From Reticulitermes speratus (lineage: Eukaryota > Arthropoda > Insecta > Blattodea > Rhinotermitidae), in contig JAJKFL010000005.1 in assembly GCA_021186555.1 (NCBI GenBank), positions 1,995,001 to 2,059,000 on the forward strand: a stretch of DNA of 64,000 nt, in the 5' to 3' direction. A program made the position numbers and the translations under genes. The notes beneath the pieces are model-generated. The model was not told the origin of the DNA, did not search any database, and was given only the letters and a program-made list of their open reading frames with translations. How positions within the stretch are numbered: the stretch's first letter is position 1; each line of letters starts with the position of its first letter. Shown here piece after piece: positions 1-11,828 of this stretch.

Positions 1-2480
1 CTAGATCAAGACAATTATACAAGTCAGTGGCTAGATCAAGACAATTATACATGTCAGTGGCTAGATCAAGACAATTATACAAGTCAGTGGCTAGATCAAC
101 ACAATTATACATGTCAGTGGCTAGATCAAGACAATTATACAAGTCAGTGGCTAGATCAAGACAATTATACATGTCAGTGGCTAGATCAAGACAATTATAC
201 ATGTCAGTGGCTAGATCAAGACAATTATACATGTCAGTGGCTAGATCAAGACAATTATACAAGTCAGTGGCTAGATCAAGACAATTATACATGTCAGTGG
301 CTAGATCAAGACAATTATACATGTCAGTGGCTAGATCAAGACAATTATACAAGTCAGTGGCTAGATCAAGACAATTATACATGTCAGTGGCTAGATCAAG
401 ACAATTATACATGTCAGTGGCTAGATCAAGACAATTATACATGTCAGTGGCTAGATCAAGACAATTATACAAGTCAGTGGCTAGATCAAGACAATTTTAC
501 ATGTCAGTGGCTAGATCAAGACAATTATACATGTCAGTGGCTAGATCAAGACAATTATACATGTCAGTGGCTAGATCAACACAATTATACATGTCAGTGG
601 CTAGATCAAGACAATTATACATGTCAGTGGCTAGATCAAGACAATTATACATGTCAGTGGCTAGATCAAGACAATTATACAAGTCAGTGGCTAGATCAAG
701 ACAATTATACATGTCAGTGGCTAGATCAAGACAATTATACATGTCAGTGGCTAGATCAAGACAATTATACATGTCAGTGGCTAGATCAAGACAATTATAC
801 AAGTCAGTGGCTAGATCAAGACAATTATACATGTCAGTGGCTAGATCAAGACAATTATACATGTCAGTGGCTAGATCAAGACAATTATACATGTCAGTGG
901 CTAGATCAACACAATTATACATGTCAGTGGCTAGATCAAGACAATTATACATGTCAGTGGCTAGATCAAGACAATTATACATGTCAGTGGCTAGATCAAG
1001 ACAATTATACAAGTCAGTGGCTAGATCAAGACAATTATACATGTCAGTGGCTAGATCAAGACAATTATACATGTCAGTGGCTAGATCAAGACAATTATAC
1101 ATGTCAGTGGCTAGATCAACACAATTATACATGTCAGTGGCTAGATCAAGACAATTATACATGTCAGTGGCTAGATCAAGACAATTATACAAGTCAGTGG
1201 CTAGATCAAGACAATTATACATGTCAGTGGCTAGATCAAGACAATTATACATGTCAGTGGCTAGATCAAGACAATTATACATGTCAGTGGCTAGATCAAG
1301 ACAATTATACATGCCAGTGGCTAGATCAACACAATTATACATGTCAGTGGCTAGATCAAGACAATTATACATGTCAGTGGCTAGATCAAGACAATTATAC
1401 ATGTCAGTGGCTAGATCAAGACAATTATACATGTCAGTGGCTAGATCAAGACAATTATACATGTCAGTGGCTAGATCAAGACAATTATACAAGTCAGTGG
1501 CTAGATCAAGACAATTATACATGTCAGTGGCTAGATCAACACAATTATACATGTCAGTGGCTAGATCAAGACAATTATACATGTCAGTGGCTAGATCAAG
1601 ACAATTATACATGTCAGTGGCTAGATCAAGACAATTATACATGTCAGTGGCTAGATCAAGACAATTATACAAGTCAGTGGCTAGATCAAGACAATTATAC
1701 AAGTCAGTGGCTAGATCAAGACAATTATACATGTCAGTGGCTAGATCAAGACAATTATACATGTCAGTGGCTAGATCAAGACAATTATACATGTCAGTGG
1801 CTAGATCAAGACAATTATACATGTCAGTGGCTAGATCAAGACAATTATACATGTCAGTGGCTAGATCAACACAATTATACAAGTCAGTGGCTAGATCAAG
1901 ACAATTATACATGTCAGTGGCTAGATCAACACAATTATACATGTCAGTGGCTAGATCAACACAATTATACATGTCAGTGGCTAGATCAAGACAATTATAC
2001 ATGTCAGTGGCTAGATCAAGACAATTATACATGTCAGTGGCTAGATCAAGACAATTATACAATGTCAGTGGCTAGATCAAGACAATTATACATGTCAGTG
2101 GCTAGATCAAGACAATTATACAAGTCAGTGGCTAGATCAAGACAATTATACATGTCAGTGGCTAGATCAAGACAATTATACATGTCAGTGGCTAGATCAA
2201 GACAATTATACATGTCAGTGGCTAGATCAACACAATTATACACGTCAGTGGCTAGACAAGACAACTATACATGTCAGTGGCTAGATCAAGACAATTATAC
2301 ATGTCAGTGGCTAGATCAAGACAATTATACATGTCAGTGGCTAGATCAAGACAACTATACATGTCAGTGGCTAGATCAAGACAATTATACATGTCAGTGG
2401 CTAGATCAAGACAATTGTACATGTCAGTGGCTAGATCAAGACAATTATACATGTCAGTGGTTAGATCAAGACAATTATAC
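1..2480. repeat. 30-bp minisatellite, about 83 units
   Basis: Head-to-tail 30-bp units of the form ctagatcaagacaattatac + atgtcagtgg fill the start of the window and run off its left edge. Units differ mainly at two positions (caag/caac and atgtc/aagtc). A 1-base insertion near 2061 and a 1-base deletion near 2255 shift the phase. Because 30 is a multiple of 3, two + frames and a - frame stay open, giving long spurious reading frames. The array sits in the intron before the first visible lectin exon. Confidence 0.97.
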
Positions 2481-2551
2481 CCCAGAGCCAACCAGCAAAG
2501 ACAGTCTTAAAACAGTGACATGTATTGAGTGTGTATATTCTTGATTGACAG

Positions 2552-2739
2552 GTATGGGAGTGACCTGGAAGTGGTGGAGTCTTTTGCCGAAAACAATTAT
2601 ACTGCTGGTCTGGTCACAAGGAGCGCAGGGCCGGCAGATCGCAACGGACAACATTACTGGCTTGGACTGGCGTCGCTGGACGACCTGCGCACCAACACGC
2701 TGGAGTCTGCAGCCGGACTTCTGGTCTCGCAATACGCTG
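2552..2739 (+). CDS. uif: uif exon: C-type lectin domain, first visible part
   Basis: The acceptor is ttgattgacag and the donor is ctg|gtatat. The exon enters with the last base of a codon and leaves in phase 1. It reads [20 protein letters not shown], then [20 protein letters not shown], with the WLGL motif typical of lectin-fold domains. The start of the domain, including its first cysteine, must be in an exon upstream of the window. Confidence 0.85.
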
Positions 2740-2787
2740 GTATATACTCACGTTTTGCAGAACAAAGTACAGCAGAACCTCGGGTGG

Positions 2788-2905
2788 GATTTGTGGTGGA
2801 CAAAGTGGCACTGGGACAGGTTTTTCCCCGAGTACTTCGGTTTTCCCCTGCCAATTTCATTCCACCGGTGCTCCATTACGAGGAAACACGAAAAACAACT
2901 GATCA
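2788..2905 (+). mobile_element. SINE family E, body fragment
   Basis: The segment around gtggcactgggacaggtttt and the following accg-rich stretch matches the bodies of the copies at 19873 and 37060. No tRNA-like head is visible, so it is a 5'-truncated piece. It lies 50 bases after a splice donor. Confidence 0.65.
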
Positions 2906-3483
2906 TCTTCATCACAGAGTTGCAAAATAGGCCTCGAGGCTGCGGTGCGTCCGTAGCAACTGCTGCGGGGCCCTTAAAAAAAACTGCCCCATCGCAGGCG
3001 CGCAACTTTCTCAATGAAATGCTAATGGTGTTGCTGCAGATACACTCTTGAAACAGATCTGACTCTCGCCATTTTGTATTTGCTCAGAAAGGAGATTGTT
3101 TCCTACAGTGTTTCAGTATCATTCCAAAATTCACACACAAATCATTCATCGTCGAAGTGACCTTGAATTACAACGTCCAAAATGTCACGCTGGCATCTGA
3201 GCCAGCACCAGGAAACTCTGACATCTCCATCTAATCCTAAAGCATAACAAATTCTGCAAGTTTAACGAATATTATTTCTGAAAGAGTTTCCCCTTGATAG
3301 ACTTCATCGCGCTGTGCTTCAGTCTTGCAGTCACAACACTTGCAATGGTCAGTCAAACATACACAAAAACAGCTAATCTACACTCACATCCGACGCCTAG
3401 GACTCCATCTTTATTTTTATTTAATATATTAATATACATTTATAAATACAAAACATTTATTTATGTATTTAATACATTTGCCC

Positions 3484-3736
3484 ACCGATCCCAGTGGCCG
3501 CGCTGTCTAAGACGTGGGTCTATGGCCTCTCACTTGCTTGGATTGCGGGTTCGAATCCCGCCGGGCCATGGATATCTGTCTGTTGTGAGTGCTGTGTGTT
3601 GTCAGGTAGAGGTCTCTGCGTCGAGCTGATCACTCGTGCAGAGGAGTCCTACCGAGTGTGGTGTGTCTGAGTGTGATTGAGGAATCTCATAGAGGAAGCC
3701 TAGGCCAACGAGGGCTGTTGACTGTAGTGCCATGAG
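3484..3736 (+). mobile_element. tRNA-derived SINE family A
   Basis: A tRNA-like head (gtggccgcgctgtctaagac, B box gggttcgaatcc) is followed by a body containing gtcaggtagaggtctctgcg and ends in a short A run. An inverted copy lies at 37597-37858, which shows that this is an interspersed family and not a tRNA gene. Confidence 0.85.
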
Positions 3737-3941
3737 AAAAAAATACATTTGCCCAGTTAAATCCTTGTTTTTAGTTTTTAAATGTTAGATATATAAATCT
3801 GCCCAAAAACATATTGACGATTTAGCTACTGATGGACCAATGTAATTTTTAAATTTAATGTCAAAATTGGAAAACCTGGGGGAACCCACAAACATAAAAC
3901 ATGATTATGTACGATACATTACATTTTTACCAGTTGTATAA

Positions 3942-3983
3942 CTAGCTTGATGAAGGTCGATTATTGACCGAAACATGTAGCTA
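3942..3983 (+). ncRNA. decayed hammerhead-like motif
   Basis: CTAGC, then TTGATGA (core C3 changed to T), stem II GGTC/GACC, GAAA, C-AT-G and GTA, then GCTA that pairs with TAGC of the left strand. The layout is that of the intact hammerheads in this window, but the changed C3 should abolish cleavage. Confidence 0.5.
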
Positions 3984-4315
3984 TCGTCATAAACACACTT
4001 GTGTTTGACTGACCATTACAAGTGTTGTTATTTAGGCCCCTTGTACACTTTGCTCATTAACCATTCTAACATAGCTGTATCTGGTTCTTCATGGATTAAA
4101 ATTGTTATCAATTTTTTCGTTGCCCAGCCGCTTGTCGAAACTCGACTGTCAGCCTAAGTTATTAGTTTATATTTACTGTTCCGAATGTCACCGACGTTTG
4201 TTTCCCCTGAACCATACGTTCCTGCTGCTATTTTTCCAGTAACTTGCTCTTCATGCTTCTGTATTCTCATTTTTATTGTCAGCAACAGTAAATTACGCAA
4301 TACCGACAAAATTCG

Positions 4316-4610
4316 GGAGCCAGGTGAGCTCAGTCGGTATAGTGACTATAGAATGGGCTGGGCGATCCGGGATTCGATTCCCGGTAGGGGTAAGATGCTT
4401 TTTCTCTTATCCCAAAACGTCCAGACCTGCTCTGGGGCTCACTTAGCCTTCCATTAAATGAGTACCGGTGGTTCTTGCCTCGCGAGTAATGCGTGAAGCT
4501 GACTTCCATCTAGTGCCAAGGATAAGAATGGGTGGAGCTCTACCTTTGCTTCCCTGTACGCCTTTATGGGTGCACAGGTTATCACTTTTCATCAAATAAA
4601 TTCGAGAGAA
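4316..4610 (+). mobile_element. tRNA-derived SINE family B
   Basis: The head has gtgagctcagtcggtatagt as A-box region and gggattcgattcccgg as B box. The body includes tccagacctgctctggggct and ggtggagctctacctttgct. Related copies are at 7270, 33846 and 60446 (+) and at 41300 and 52206 (-). Confidence 0.88.
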
Positions 4611-5315
4611 AGAACAGAAAGAAAAACTGCACCAAACAATTACATCTTTTTATGAAGGCCATGGATCACTCAACCACGTGAATTTAAATCAAATACATCT
4701 GTAACACGCTGTTTAATTAAGCTTGAATTATGTACAATTCAAAAGCTAACGAGTTCCGTGTGAAGTTACAACCTGTAACGATATGCAGACTACAGATCGC
4801 TCTGACGGTGCCAGTGACAACCAAACAGAGGCTGTCTATCCCAGAGTGCAAAGATTTTTTTCAAATACTCCAATAAATAGCCGTCAAACACAAATCTTTA
4901 TCATTAAGACACAATCACAGTTACGTGTTTCGGCTCACATAAACATTTTCAGAAAATAAAGAAAAATGCATAAGGTATGTGCATAATACATTGTTAAAAA
5001 TTTTTATAGTAGAAGAAATAACCTTTATACGTTAATAAAATGCCGTGAAAAGTTTTCACAGGGCGAGTTGAACGGTCTACTGTGAATCATGATACATAAT
5101 CATTTAATAAATATTACTGAAACAAGTGTAATGGGAAATGTATCATTGCTGGAGCCATAAGGCGCATTGATGGCTCAATGAAACATAAATGTAATGTAAT
5201 GCAATGTAATGAAATGAACAACAAAGTGGTTCCAAAAGTTTCACGGTTAATCCGTGACCAGTGTATATTTTGTGTATAACCTAGATGTACATGTGTTTAT
5301 TGCATTGGCATGCAG

Positions 5316-5456
5316 GTTTCTGGGATCAAACTCAACCTGACCCACGGTCAGGCGAATGCGTGGATGTCACATTAATGGACAACCAGCAGTCATGGGAGCT
5401 AACAACATGTGAGTCATTGTTGCCATTCCTCTGCAGAACTGCCGCATGTCCTGCAG
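5316..5456 (+). CDS. uif: uif exon: C-type lectin domain, C-terminal half
   Basis: The acceptor is ttggcatgcag and the donor is ctgcag|gtaagt, phase 1 in and phase 1 out. It reads FWDQTQPDPRSGECVDVTL and then WELTTCESLLPFLCRTAAC. The paired cysteines and the closing PFLCR are the standard end of a lectin domain (compare FICE/FVCE). Confidence 0.93.
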
Positions 5457-6216
5457 GTAAGTCATCCGACTTAAGTGCTAAGGATAAATAGTTATGATGC
5501 TGCAACAAGGATCACAGTGTGCATTAATGATTTTATACACCTTCTACCTACAGGTACTGTGTTTGTTTGCAGGAACTTATATCTGATGGAACAAACGTTT
5601 GAGGTTATGTTTTATAGCCTTCAGACACTTTCAAATGTATGTCAACCAAAATTTTACACAAGGAATAGCTACAAAGTACTTGAAGGGCAAATGCATTGAA
5701 AGTACTTCAAACAATGTTTAATAATCAGAGATAAAAAGTCGAGTCTTACCAGGAGACGTCTGCATTTGAATGTTGTTACCAGAGGATACCAACTGGTTAT
5801 CCCCTTACAATAATATTTAAATGTATTGGTATTGCTAAGTATTTTGTCACTGCTGTGTGGATTTTGTAGCAGTTTTGTGTTACGCTTTCATCTATGCCTT
5901 TCAGAGCCCTTAGTTATGTCACATACTTTTCATGAGAAAATAAAATTTACTAAATTGGTTAAATGAAGCTATCCAAATCACTGTTGTGACAAAGTATTTG
6001 GTATTCCTCCTTGGGCAATATCTTTATTGTTTGTTGGATTAGCAGATTTATTTTTCATGTTGCCTTGTGACTGTAATGCACACATCTAGACCTGAAAATG
6101 AAGGCATCCATGGATGGCCATTATGATTACGAAAATTTCTTTTATTACCAGATCCAAATACACTGAGCAAGTCGTTAACAGCTGAATAGTGCCATATTTA
6201 TGTCCTTTGTCTGTAG
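5457..6216 (+). other. intron, nothing recognised
   Basis: AT-rich sequence between the lectin and LDLa exons. I see no coding segment, named repeat or RNA gene in it. Confidence 0.6.
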
Positions 6217-6446
6217 GATCATACCACTGCTCAAATGGCCGGTGTGTGAACGCACAGTTTCGATGTGACAACCAAAATGACTGTGGCGATTGGTCGGATG
6301 AATTAGACTGTCCGTCCAGTTGCCATTACTACATGGCTAGCAGTGGAGATGTTGTAGAAAGTCCAAATTATCCCCACAAATACCAGCCTTTGGCAGACTG
6401 CAAATGGACACTTGAAGGCCCTCAGGGTCATAATATATTACTACAG
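6217..6446 (+). CDS. uif: uif exon: LDLa repeat and start of CUB 1
   Basis: The LDL-receptor class A repeat reads [20 protein letters not shown] with the acidic Ca-binding end [13 protein letters not shown] 1 follows with [19 protein letters not shown], where SPNYP is the usual CUB start signature. The acceptor is ttgtctgtag and the donor is ctacag|gtatgg; phase 1 in, phase 0 out. Confidence 0.96.
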
Positions 6447-6511
6447 GTATGGTTTTGTTGCATGTGTTGAAGCCTAACTTATAGATAGGCACAAATATCT
6501 TCAGCAGCCTA

Positions 6512-6519
6512 TACTACTT

Positions 6520-6556
<37 letters not shown>
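6512..6556. repeat. (CTA)n microsatellite
   Basis: About 14 CTA/TAC trinucleotides in an intron. Confidence 0.95.
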
Positions 6557-6812
6557 ATGAAAGAAGTTTATTACTTGAAATTTAAACTGAAACCTACAAA
6601 TTATAAAAAAGAAGATACATTCTTTGTGTATTGTGGGCTTTTGAATTGGAATGGGTATAATTATTGTGTTTTATTACAAATATGCGTGCTTAGAAATCAT
6701 AAATTTAAGTATGAAAGACTATTATTGCAGTATAATAGTTTTATATGTGTTCTGGTTTTCACATGAAGTATGTGCCTTTATTCTTGACTTACACCTGCTT
6801 ATTCTTCAACAG

Positions 6813-7006
6813 TTTCAAGAATTTGAAACAGAGAAGTCGTTCGATACAGTTCAGATTCTGGTGGGTGGACGTACTGAAGACAAGTCTGTTAACTTGGCAA
6901 CACTGTCGGGCAAACAAGATCTCAGTAACAAGCTGTTTGTTTCAGCCTCAAACTTCATGATCGTCAAATTCAGCACTGATGCATCTGTGGAAAGGAAAGG
7001 ATTCAG
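6813..7006 (+). CDS. uif: uif exon: CUB 1, second part
   Basis: Phase 0 in, phase 2 out (ttcag|gttagt). It reads [20 protein letters not shown] and later [20 protein letters not shown]. The pattern of an F-D-x-V-x-I strand followed by MIVKFSTD is that of the CUB C-terminal half. Confidence 0.93.
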
Positions 7007-7197
7007 GTTAGTACAATATCAGTATATACTGTTATTTGGAGACAGCTTGTTTGTTGTCATGAGCAATAGATTTGTAGCGTTGTAGACTGTCAATGGCATG
7101 TTTTAAAAACTGTAAACATATTATGTGAAAATGACAAGAACAGTTTTTCTAAGGGTCTTGTAACACATGCGTATGTACTACTTACTGCTGCTACTGC

Positions 7198-7275
7198 TCC
7201 TGCTCCTTTTCCTCCTCCTCCTCCTCCTCCTCCTCCTACTCCTACTACTACAAACTACTACTACTACTACTACAT
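7198..7275. repeat. (TCC)n/(CTA)n microsatellite
   Basis: A run of TCC trinucleotides grades into CTA trinucleotides. Confidence 0.9.
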
Positions 7276-7560
7276 AGTCAGGATAGTGACTTTGCTACAG
7301 GATGAACAATTCAGAGTTTGGTTTCCAGCAGGGACAAAAGGTGTTCCCTTCCCCAAAATATCCAGACCAGCTCTGGGGCCCACCCAGCGTCCTGTTCAGC
7401 AGATGCCGGGGTTCTTTCCCCAGGGCTAAAGTGGTTGCAGGGCGTGAAGTTGACCTCTAACCTCCATATAGTGCGCGGGTTAATAATGAGTGGAGCTGTA
7501 CTTCTACTCCCCTTATACGCCTGCATGGTGTGCATAAGGACAACTTTATCTTTGCTGCTC
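7270..7560 (+). mobile_element. SINE family B copy
   Basis: It carries the family B segments agtcaggatagtgactttgc, ccagaccagctctggggccc and gagtggagctgtacttctac. The B box is degenerate (gagtttggtttcc). Confidence 0.75.
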
Positions 7561-7568
7561 TACTGCTG

Positions 7569-7640
7569 CTGCTATGGCTACTACTAACTACTACTACTAC
7601 TACTACTACTACTAATATAATAATAATAATAATAATTAAA
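7569..7640. repeat. (ACT)n and (TAA)n microsatellites
   Basis: CTACTACTA repeats are followed by ATAATAATA repeats. Confidence 0.9.
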
Positions 7641-8928
7641 TTCTTTATTATTAATATGCTGACACAACAGCCAGAAGGCCAATTACAGAGACAGCAAAGG
7701 AACATAAGAGAGAATACAGGCAATGACCAATCACAGACATAACACGATGAAAAATAATAAAAATAAAAATAGAATACAAAAATGACAAATTTTAATACCT
7801 ATAATGCGCGTAATTGGTTTAAAAGTCCTTAAGCAAAACAGACTTTCAATTGAATATACCACTGACCTTACTAGGTGACATTAGCCACTGAAGCGCAGCT
7901 AGCGGAAGGACAGTAGCAGTGTTTAAGGTCAACTGTAAACAAAGCAAAATGTCTGAGATTTTGATTCGGCACATGAAGGCTAACAGTTTCCAAAAGGGTA
8001 GAGCAAAATTTTGAACTACTGTAAACATTAAGTAAAAAATGCTTGTCTAATGACACCTCCAAACGCATAAAAGTATGAAATTTCAGTTAGGACATTAACA
8101 TAGTTGTACTGTAAGTATCTGAAGACACGACAGTGGCAGAGAAATTAGAATTTCCGCTGGGTGCGCTTAATCTTACTGACATCAGTAGAAGTAATGGAAT
8201 TCCATGCAACAGTGGCATATTCTAACTTAGGGCTAATGTGCAGTATACAGAGGAAAGGAAAAAGTTACCATTCAAATTAAACACAATAACCTAATTGACT
8301 GAGAAAATATGTGATCCACATTGTAGCCGAACATTATTGGAGCAGTTCGGTTCTCCCTCCCCCACTCTTCTAAATATAGCAGCAACGACAAGGGACCAGG
8401 TGTCCTGCGTCAGTTGGCGTCCAGCAAAGGAGAGGAGTAGACGAATGGTATTGTGCTAATGTTTGTATTGTAATAAAATAAACAAAGTTAAACCTTTGAA
8501 GAGAACAGTCTCTTAATTTGATGTATATCAAATTACTAAAAAGTAACCAGCAAAGTTCGGTTATAACATGATGGTGAAAAAGCAATTTGAAAAGAGTAAG
8601 TACTCCCAGATCTTTGGTGCAGTCAGTGTGTGTATCAACTCAGTCCGGGAACTTTTGATTATGCCCTTACGTGCGTCTCTTTCAGCGCTGCAGTCTCGAG
8701 GCTGAAACAGTGGTTCAATGGCCTAAGAATCTATCAATTTCTTAACCATTTGAATAACAAATCAGAGGCTTTTTTATGACCCTGGACAATGGATTTCGTT
8801 CCTATCCATTTTTCTTGTCCCTGCTATTATTATTGGCTACACTAGCATCAGTGTGAACGTGGCACAAGAAGAAAATATTTATTGTGAGATTTTTCTGCCC
8901 TTATTAACATTTTTTAAATTTATTACAG
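7641..8928. other. intron, probable old retroelement sequence
   Basis: No exon is visible. Short reading frames on the - strand are broken, and the texture resembles the 3' part of a LINE. I cannot assign it to a family. Confidence 0.3.
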
Positions 8929-9293
8929 AGCATCTTGGAAGACAGAGCCTCAGACATGTGGAGGCATACTACGAGCGACCCCACAGCCCCAATCTCTGAC
9001 ATCACCCGGCTATCCTCAAGACTATCCGGGTGGACTAGAGTGCTTGTACATCATTGGAGCTCAGGTTGGGCGAATTGTTACTCTAGAAATAGAAGACCTG
9101 GATTTGGAGACAAATAGAGATTACATCCTCATTCGAAATGGTGACAATCCCAAGGGCCAGCCAATCGCACGCCTTACTGGAACAAGAGAGGACAACCCCC
9201 ATCTTATAATGTCCACAGGAAGTCAATTGTACATGTACTTCAAAACGAGCCTGGGTGATTCGCGTCGTGGATTCAGGATCAAGTATTTGCAAG
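8929..9293 (+). CDS. uif: uif exon: end of CUB 1 and all of CUB 2
   Basis: The acceptor is ttattacag and the donor is tgcaag|gtttat; phase 2 in, phase 1 out. CUB 2 runs from [20 protein letters not shown] to [20 protein letters not shown], with [18 protein letters not shown] and the acidic [17 protein letters not shown]. Shorter frames that start inside it are not separate genes. Confidence 0.95.
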
Positions 9294-9502
9294 GTTTATA
9301 CTTACGCAATATTTATGCCTTTAAATTTCTTTCATATTTTATAACATTGGCCTACCTTGTGTCACATACAAATAGATGTTGCATGTATGGTGTATGGTGA
9401 CACGTGGACATGAAGCCATTAATTTAGAAATTTATTTTAGAATTCCATTAGGATATACTGTAATTAAAGGAATTGATTTTAGCCATTTGAATGTGTGTTC
9501 AG

Positions 9503-9672
9503 GTTGTAGGGCATCTATAACATCAGTGAATGGCACCGTTAGTTCACCGGCGTTCGGTTTAAGTGATTATCCCAGTAACCAAGAATGTCTCTTCAATATC
9601 AAGAAACCAGGTGGTGGAGCACTGTCGCTCAAATTTGAAGATTTTGATGTGCATCAGTCAGATTTTGTGCAG
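9503..9672 (+). CDS. uif: uif exon: CUB 3, N-terminal half
   Basis: Phase 1 in, phase 0 out (gtgcag|gtcaga). It reads CRASITSVNGTVSSPAFGLS, then YPSNQECLFNIKKPGGGALS and FEDFDVHQSDFVQ. SSPAF...YPSNQEC is the CUB entry motif. Confidence 0.94.
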
Positions 9673-9799
9673 GTCAGATATGAAAATTAAAACTGCAGTG
9701 TGTAATGTAAAATGGTTTAAATATTACTAATTGTGTTTGGTTTACTCTACTCAAAAATTAATATCTCTTTTCTTCACACTGAAACAGTTGAAGTGTACA

Positions 9800-10215
9800 G
9801 CAGAATCTTGATGTTCGTAATTAATTAGGACCAATGAAACAATGGAATCACGAACATCAGAATCCATTTTCAATGTAAAACACATATTTGGTTCCAAAAA
9901 CTTATGAAATGCCAGAAATAAAAATATAAAATAATTTCCAAAAGCAAGGCAGTTTTATTTTTAATAAAATACTGACAGTTTATAGAGGATAAAATACATT
10001 AAATTATTGAAGGAAGGTCTCATTCCATAAAGTGTGAAGCAATCACTTAATGAAAGAGACAGCGTAACTGAGCTGAGAGTGATTTGTGCAGTAGTAGGAG
10101 AGTGGGGGAAGGTGACACTCCAGCCACGTGTTCCCATCCTGATTCCCTGGAACCAGTCACACAAAGTCGCATAAAATGGGTGATCGTGAGAGGTCGAAAT
10201 CCTGAACATCAGGCC
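9800..10215. mobile_element. pogo-like non-autonomous element
   Basis: About 400 bp homologous to 25047-25470. Shared blocks include cgaacatcagaatccatttt, agagtgggggaaggtgac and agctgagagtgatttgtgca. The ends carry inverted ttgatgttcg/cgaacatcag-like sequence, as in pogo/Tigger derivatives. No transposase is visible. Confidence 0.6.
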
Positions 10216-10349
10216 TGTAATTTGTTTTACTTGCAGTTACAAACATTAGGATTGTGTTAGAAAAATTTAAAATTGTGTTTATTAATTCTACATTCTGGAG
10301 TAAGCTGTGATAGCAATGTGTATATGCGTGTACAATGTCAGTGTAGTTG

Positions 10350-10568
10350 GCATGTATCAGTCTAGTGCACGCTATCTGTGTACTGTGTTAATCAGTGTCT
10401 TGTGTGGTCCTGTACATATATGTAATTATATCAGATGTACGTGTTTTTTGCTTTTACTGTAATTATTGTACTGTCTACTGTAACTACTGTCTGGACGTGT
10501 CCAATATCATTCTGTAATGATTTATGGATGAAATACAATACAATACAATACAATACAATACAATACAC
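10350..10568 (+). mobile_element. LINE 3' end with (AATAC)n tail
   Basis: The 3' UTR-like segment includes ctgtctggacgtgtccaata and ends in about six AATAC units. An inverted copy of the same end is at 49378-49560, so this is a 5'-truncated LINE family with a pentamer tail. Confidence 0.7.
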
Positions 10569-10941
10569 AGTGGAGTGGTTAGGAATACTGCCCTTGTCTG
10601 TCTGTCTGTCTTTGCTGTTGGCCATTAATGAAAGCTGCATATGTGTGAATGCAATCAGCATAAAACTGGAATGCATATATTGATGATTTCTGGTAGTTTC
10701 ATAAAAGTGTATGGATTTGTCAGTTATAATGGCATAATAGTAAATGAATCTCGTGAGAGTTGCCAAATTTTTACTGTAAAATAGTGCTGTAACCTACTCA
10801 TAAGAGGGTGAATCAGATTTTTCTGTAAGAACACAACATGCTGGTCAGTAGTGTACATTATTTTTGTAATAACATTAAATGTAGGTGTATTGCACATCAA
10901 AGTTATGAAGTTATGACTGGAATGATGTTTCGGTTTATCAG

Positions 10942-11110
10942 GTTTTTGATGGAGCAACTACAAGTGGATTGCGCCTGCACCCAAATAATGGCTTTACATC
11001 TGGAACATCACCGCGAATCACACTCACTGCTTCTAGTGGAGAAATGTTGATCAGATTTGTTACAGATGCTTTACATAGTAGCAGAGGCTGGAAAGCCACA
11101 TTCTCTGCAG
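10942..11110 (+). CDS. uif: uif exon: CUB 3, C-terminal half
   Basis: Phase 0 in, phase 1 out. It reads [20 protein letters not shown], then [20 protein letters not shown]. The last nine bases (tctctgcag) and the donor gtaggaat form the start of the 48-bp tandem array that follows, so the real donor is the first of a row of near-identical donors. Confidence 0.95.
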
Positions 11111-11640
11111 GTAGGAATGTGCAGTAATTACATTATCTACAGATTGATGTCTCTGCAGGTAGGAATGTGCAGTAATTACATTATCTACAGACTGATGTCT
11201 CTGCAGGTAAGAATGTGCAGTAATTACATTATCTACAGAATGATGTCTCTGCAGGTAGGAATGTGCAGTAATTACATTATCTACAGACTGATGTCTCTGC
11301 AGGTAGGAATGTGCAGTAATTACATTATCTACAGACTGATGTCTCTGCAGGTAGGAATTCGCAGTAATTACATTATCTACAGACTGATGTCTCTGCAGGT
11401 AGGAATGTGCAGTAATTACATTATCTACAGACTGATGTCTCTGCAGGTAGGAATGTGCAGTAATTACATTATCTACAGACTGATGTCTCTGCATGTAGGA
11501 ATGTGCAGTAATTACATTATCTACAGACTGATGTCTCTGCAGGTAGGAATGTGCAGTAATTACATTATCTACAGACTGATGTCTCTGCAGGTAGGAATGT
11601 GCAGTAATTACATTATCTACAGACTGATGTCTCTTCAGAA
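11102..11640 (+). repeat. 48-bp tandem array spanning a splice donor, about 11 units
   Basis: Each unit contains tctctgcag|gtaggaatg followed by cagtaattacattatctacag. The first copy contains the real donor of the CUB 3 exon (cut after 11110). Donor-like sites recur every 48 bases (11158, 11206 and so on to 11590). One copy is altered (gcatgtagg near 11494) and one has the stronger gtaaga. The 217-residue open frame here is an artefact. Confidence 0.95.
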
Positions 11641-11828
11641 CATGTGCCTAATTTGTAACTTTGTATGTCAGACTATCCACATGCCTGCTCTTGACCTGGG
11701 CTACCACTGAATCACATTTTGCATACAGCTATTTATCTATTTATTTATTAATCTCATACATTCTGTAAATCCATGTGAGGTTAAAAACGCAATGGATACA
11801 GTATAAGTCAAAACGTGATAAATCAAAT

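Noticed and set aside
27-2075. 682-residue open frame (and a 521-residue frame on the other strand)
   Set aside because: They are translations of the 30-bp minisatellite. The period is a multiple of 3, so no stop arises. There is no domain and no splice context.
1-2480. CRISPR-like array
   Set aside because: Units are directly adjacent with no unique spacers, and the context is a eukaryotic intron.
2590-2602. Shared acaattatac between the 30-bp unit and the lectin exon
   Set aside because: A 10-base match near a 2.5-kb array of AT-rich repeats can occur by chance; no longer identity supports an exon origin of the array.
3484-3570. tRNA genes (also at 4316, 24660, 30464, 47640, 60446, 61727)
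   Set aside because: A and B boxes are present, but each is joined to a shared non-tRNA body and occurs in several copies, which marks SINE heads.
11057-11710. 217-residue open frame with a 16-residue repeat
   Set aside because: It is a shadow of the 48-bp array in a frame different from the CUB exon; the true frame meets a stop six codons after the donor.
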